The position numbers and the translations under genes were made by a program. The notes beneath the pieces are model-generated. The model ran no database searches and was not told where the DNA came from. It saw only the letters and a list, made by a program, of their open reading frames with translations. Shown here one piece after another: positions 60,480 to 64,000 of a DNA stretch of 64,000 nucleotides. This DNA comes from Lineus longissimus (lineage: Eukaryota > Nemertea > Pilidiophora > Heteronemertea > Lineidae): assembly GCF_910592395.1 (NCBI RefSeq), contig NC_088309.1, positions 15,752,599 to 15,816,598 on the forward strand, written 5' to 3'. Position 1 is the first letter of the stretch; every line of letters begins with the position of its first letter.

Positions 60480-60892
60480 CAAGAAATTTGGCAAAAATTT
60501 GCTTGTCACACGACTTGGTATTGTCTACAGAACTTATACTACCAATGATCTCGGAGTCTGTATCAGACTGGGAATCGTCTTGAACAAAGTTAAGTTTAGG
60601 CTTGCTACGCCTAGAGGTTTGATGAGTGTTTGACTTGTCTTTATTCGTACAACATTTTGAGAAATGATCAGGACCATGACAAAGATTACACTCTTTCTTC
60701 CATGCTGGACACTTCTCACGATCCTTGACATGATGGTAACCACAGAACTTACAGTCAATGTCACGTTTTCCACGAGAGAAGTTAGGCTTAGATGAACTGA
60801 AACTAGACTTGTTTCGACTACTCGCAGACTTTTGACCTTTTAGCTCACCTCTTAGCAGAGGTGAGCTTATCCCATACCGTGGCGTCCGTCGT

Positions 60893-60945
<53 letters not shown>

Positions 60946-62643
60946 CGTCGTCCGTTAGCAGGGCACGTTTCGTAACTGTTAGAGCTATTGAGTTGAAACT
61001 TGGTACACATGTACCCTTATGTAATGACACCTTGGAGACCAAGTTTTGGTCCGATTCGTTTCATGGTTTGGCCACCAGGGGGCCAAACGTTAAAAGTGAA
61101 AATATGCAATATCTCCCTTAATAGTAGTCGGGAAATTTTGAAAAAAATATGGTAGGTACTTCTAGCAAAGGTGCATCATATATCCTCCGGGTTTTTGATT
61201 TGACCTCCTTTTCAAGGTCACAGAGGTCAAATGGTGTAAATTCGCCGTTAGGATGAAACGATGGCACGTTTCTAAACTGCAATGACTATTGATACCAAAT
61301 TTGGTACACATTTACCCCTTAGTCAGGTGATCTCAGGGATTGAAGTTTGGTCCAATATGATTCACCACTTGACCACCAGGGGGCAAAATCCAAAAACCTT
61401 AAAAATGTGATTATTCCTTAACTTCTTGCCCGATTGCCACCAATTTGATATCATGGGTACATCTAACCACCATACAGTATGTGTCACACAGGTTTTTAAT
61501 TTGACCTTCTTGTCAAGGTCACAGAGGTCAAATGGCGTAAATTCGCCGTCAGGCCGTAACTATGGCACGTTTCTTAACTGCAATGACTATTGATCACAAA
61601 TTAAGTACACATGTACCCCTTGGTCAGGTGATCTCACGTACTGAAGTTTGGTGCGATCTGATTTGCCGTTTGGCCTCCAGGGAGGGGGCCAAATCCTAAA
61701 TTCTTCAAAATGCCATTATTCCTAGTAATGACTTGCCCGATTGGCACCAATTTTATATCATAGGTACATCTAATTCTAACAACCATTCAATGTGTCACCC
61801 GGGTCTTCTTTGATTTGACCTACTTCTCAAGGTCACAGAGGTCGAATGTACTGTAAATTCGCCATTTTGGGGAAATTGTAATTGCTTGGACCTACATCAA
61901 ACCTAACACTACATGACACAATACCATGCTCTTTATCCATCTTTCCTCCACATGAGGTGAGCACAATGGCCCTGGCCATTTCATGGTTTACTGGAAACGC
62001 GATTTATGTCAGCTTTATCTTTGTCACCACTAAGGCTTTTCAACTGAGAAGCTGAAGTTTCCATGCTCCTGCAAATGTCTATGCACTTCTTAAGCTTAAG
62101 AGCACGTTCTTGCAACAGTCGTTTGCGGGTACGATTGTCATTCACCCCAAGCACAATTCTATCTCGTAACCGTGTGTCTTTAAGACAGTCACAGAAATTG
62201 CAAGTTTGAGCTAGTGTCCTGAGAGCTGTGACATAACTCACAATCATTTCATACGGACCTTGACTTCGACTATTAAAGTTGTAACGTTCGTAGGTTTCGT
62301 TGGTTTCTCCAATAAAATGATCGTCAAACTTCTTGACAATGTGAGCTAGAATGTTCTTGTCCTCACCCACACCAAATTGCATGGCATTATAAATTTTCAG
62401 GGCTTTTGCACCGATCGAGTGTAGAAACAGCGCGATTCGGAATTGTTCTGGTTGTCCTTCAAGCTTTGCAACAACGACATAGTTGGACCACATTTGTTTC
62501 CAGAGTTTCCAATTACCAATGACATCACCGTCTTCAACATCAAGAGCAGACGGTGGGGAAATGCCTGTCAGGGGCAAATTCACAGGTGCAGCAACCGGAG
62601 CTGGAGCAGCACCTCCTGCAGGTGGATCGTCAGGTGGCGCCAT
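60480..62643 (-). pseudogene. Gypsy gag, split by Helentron-like repeat
   Basis: The N-terminal block (62643-61981, 220 codons) is a Gag capsid-like region: Ala/Pro-rich start, WKLWKQMWSNYVVVAKL and a helical RNFNSRSQG-like core. The distal part (60837-60480) has a zinc knuckle-rich stretch (CKFCGYHHVKDREKC, CNLCHGPDHFSKCC). The repeat at 60838-61983 separates them and the frame is continuous when it is left out. An in-frame TAG near 60468-60470 separates gag from the protease frame, which is otherwise the same frame. Confidence 0.85.
60838..61983 (+). mobile_element. Helentron-like non-autonomous repeat, copy 4
   Basis: Sits inside Gypsy gag. The gag frame resumes cleanly on the far side when TTTTAGC...GGCCATTTCA is removed, with no target duplication. 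This gives exact element ends to within one or two T residues. Confidence 0.88.
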
Positions 62644-62803
62644 CTAGACTAATTAACGTAAACGACACGGCCTGGGCAGCACGTCACTCGAAAACGAATG
62701 TCTAGAAAGTTCGATTATAACGCTCTCGAAAAGCGAGTGTACTAACTAAGTTCTTCTGAACAGTCTATAATATTTTCTCTTTCCGTTTATCTAGCTGTCA
62801 CCA

Positions 62804-62965
62804 TGTTTCAAGTGGTGTTTCTTATGTTTTACAAAGACAATAAAGACGGGCGTTGCGAGAACAATCTGTATTCAGGAGCCATCTTAGTTACACAAAGAAT
62901 CTTGGGAGGTCATGTGACCATAGGCGCGCGAACATTCAAAAGACAATATAACGCATATTGTAACA
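62804..62965 (-). repeat. Gypsy 5' LTR
   Basis: Partner of the 3' LTR. Gag starts about 160 bases downstream on the minus strand (ATG at 62641-62643). Confidence 0.95.
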
Positions 62966-62970
62966 ATGCA

Positions 62971-63069
62971 TAGATAATAGACAAAAGATTTTTTGATTAT
63001 TCCTGCAACTAGACTTTCATTTTGAGGTATAGATTTGTAGAACAATGAATTTAATAAGCATTGACTTAC
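62971..63069 (-). other. Intron of putative host gene
   Basis: Non-coding sequence between the Gypsy target duplication and a small exon. The Gypsy element appears to have landed in this intron. Confidence 0.4.
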
Positions 63070-63134
63070 CTGTCTGTGAACTGTCTTAATTTTGTCAGGG
63101 CTAAAGACGAGTTTTGATGGGCTTGCAGAAGTAA
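63070..63134 (-). CDS. Putative small coding exon (Ser/Pro-rich), host-like gene
   Basis: 65 bases bounded by TTTCAG acceptor and CAG|GTAAGT donor on the minus strand. Translates as TSASPSKLVFSPDKIKTVHRQ in the open frame. No domain recognised. The exon at 37973, which begins with a similar SSKTSPSQKP reading, may belong to the same gene on the far side of the Gypsy element. Confidence 0.5.
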
Positions 63135-63701
63135 CTGAAAGAAGTCAGATCGAAGGTATTTAAAACAGTGTAGTGGTTGTTAGACTTTAATGCTATAATG
63201 GATGGAGTTGTATCACTGTCTGTGATGAGCTGATGTCATAATGGATTATATATTATATGGAGGTTGCATAACTGCTGTGGGCAAAGGTATTTCCCACTTG
63301 GTCTTGAGCATGGTGTATTCAGTGATGCCTATGTAATCTGTTTACTTCAGTCAAAACTTCACACATTTCAATAGGGACATTGTCAATCAGCTAATAATTA
63401 TTATAGGTATTTGTAGATGCAACGCTGATGTAGTAGCCATTTTGATCATCATGAGTACTAGTATATCATTCCACCTGACTGTGTGCATTTTGTATATTGC
63501 AGAGTGGAAAATTTGAATGAATGTTTTATTTTGAATTTAGGAAGTAAATTCCTCTAAAAGAGTTTCTATTTGAGGGAATTTTCTGACCTCATGGTTTCAT
63601 TTTGATAAATAGAGATGTCAATACAACTACTAAACTGTTGTAAGTAAGGGCTTAGCAAAAACTATGCTACTAATGTAGCCTGTGATGGATAAGAAACTTA
63701 C
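63135..63701 (-). other. Intron between small exons
   Basis: AT-rich non-coding sequence between the two putative exons. Nothing else recognised. Confidence 0.45.
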
Positions 63702-63761
63702 TTGATGATGATCTGGTGTTGGATTTTGTAGGGGTAGTTGGACTTGGCGAGGCTGCAGAGT
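63702..63761 (-). CDS. Putative small coding exon 2 (Ser/Pro/Thr-rich)
   Basis: 60 bases between TTGCAG acceptor and CAA|GTAAGT donor, translating as a Ser/Pro/Thr-rich stretch with a similar SAASPSP start. The 5' intron sequence after its donor (to ~63641) is nearly repeated at 63930-63996, after another donor at 63995-63996. This suggests tandem exon duplication continuing beyond the window. Confidence 0.5.
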
Positions 63762-64000
63762 CTGCAAGTATAGATATGATACCAGTTATACAATGTATCC
63801 TCAGATAAACATAGATGACAATTTCAAAAGTTAATTTTTGCAATATGCCGATAATTTCATGCGTACACAGGTTTGGAAGGACAACATTATTAGTGAATTT
63901 GAATTGAATGATAACCTTCCATCCACTAAATTGTTTAAGTAAGGGCTTAGCAAAAACTGTGTTTCTAATGTAGCCTGTGATGGATAAGAGACTTACTTGA

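Larger units (their letters stand above)
40296..62965 (-). mobile_element. Ty3/Gypsy LTR retrotransposon with nested insertions
   Basis: LTRs at 40296-40457 and 62804-62965 (162 bp, two differences). A 5-bp duplication ATGCA flanks it (40291-40295, 62966-62970). A primer-binding TGGTGACAGC lies just inside the 5' LTR and a purine tract AAGGGAAAGGA just inside the 3' LTR (both read on minus). The element itself is only about 5 kb; the rest is the 16.5 kb transposon (40581-57080) and a Helentron-like repeat (60838-61983). Confidence 0.95.

Noticed and set aside
36-64000. tRNA, rRNA or CRISPR features
   Set aside because: I saw no cloverleaf-like block with A and B boxes, no rRNA-like conserved sequence, and no spacer-separated direct repeats; tandem repeats here lack unique spacers.

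Overview
This window looks like one stretch of a marine invertebrate (metazoan) genome, AT-rich and made almost entirely of nested mobile elements. The evidence for a metazoan is the mix of BEL/Pao, Ty3/Gypsy and DIRS retrotransposons, LINEs, hAT and Tc1/mariner-type DNA elements, GT-AG introns, and a SAM-like/HECT gene of a kind that is expanded in marine invertebrates. I cannot fix the phylum. There are no bacterial operons, rRNA genes or CRISPR arrays, and I identified no tRNA.

Layout. (1) 1-1603: 3' half of a LINE. (2) 2390-20205: two copies of a repeat family X. The first copy is split by a 15.4 kb composite, 3505-18892. In that composite a hAT transposase gene is cut by 'element A' (4542-16344, ~740 bp terminal inverted repeats, 3-bp target duplication), and element A is itself cut by a BEL/Pao retrotransposon (5421-12155, 269-bp LTRs, 5-bp duplication). 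(3) 20391-28442: a Tc1/mariner-type element (TA duplication) holding a near-complete DIRS element (20664-27889), whose recombinase gene is interrupted by a 1.2 kb Helentron-like repeat. (4) 28482-37973: two broken RPA-like OB-fold reading frames. Between them lie a TA-flanked MITE, a minisatellite and 'element B' (32032-36752), a second long-TIR element encoding a diverged relative of the element A protein. (5) 40296-62965: a Gypsy element (162-bp LTRs, 5-bp duplication). Its gag is interrupted by another Helentron-like copy. Its 3' end is interrupted by a 16.5 kb DNA transposon (40581-57080) with satellite-like inverted ends, a 7-bp duplication, an intron-containing integrase-type transposase gene and a decayed SAM-like/HECT gene. 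(6) 62966-64000: small minus-strand exons of what may be a host gene, with the Gypsy element sitting in an intron.

The most interesting material is the pair of long-TIR elements A and B. They share TAGT...ACTA ends, 3-bp duplications and homologous proteins with a PIN/XPG-nuclease-like segment; element A adds a CXC-like cysteine-rich tail. Next are the 16.5 kb element with hairpin-array ends and cargo, and four Helentron-like copies that each carry spaced nuclear-receptor half-sites. Nearly every coding region is broken by stops or frameshifts. The one clear exception is the two-exon transposase gene of the 16.5 kb element.
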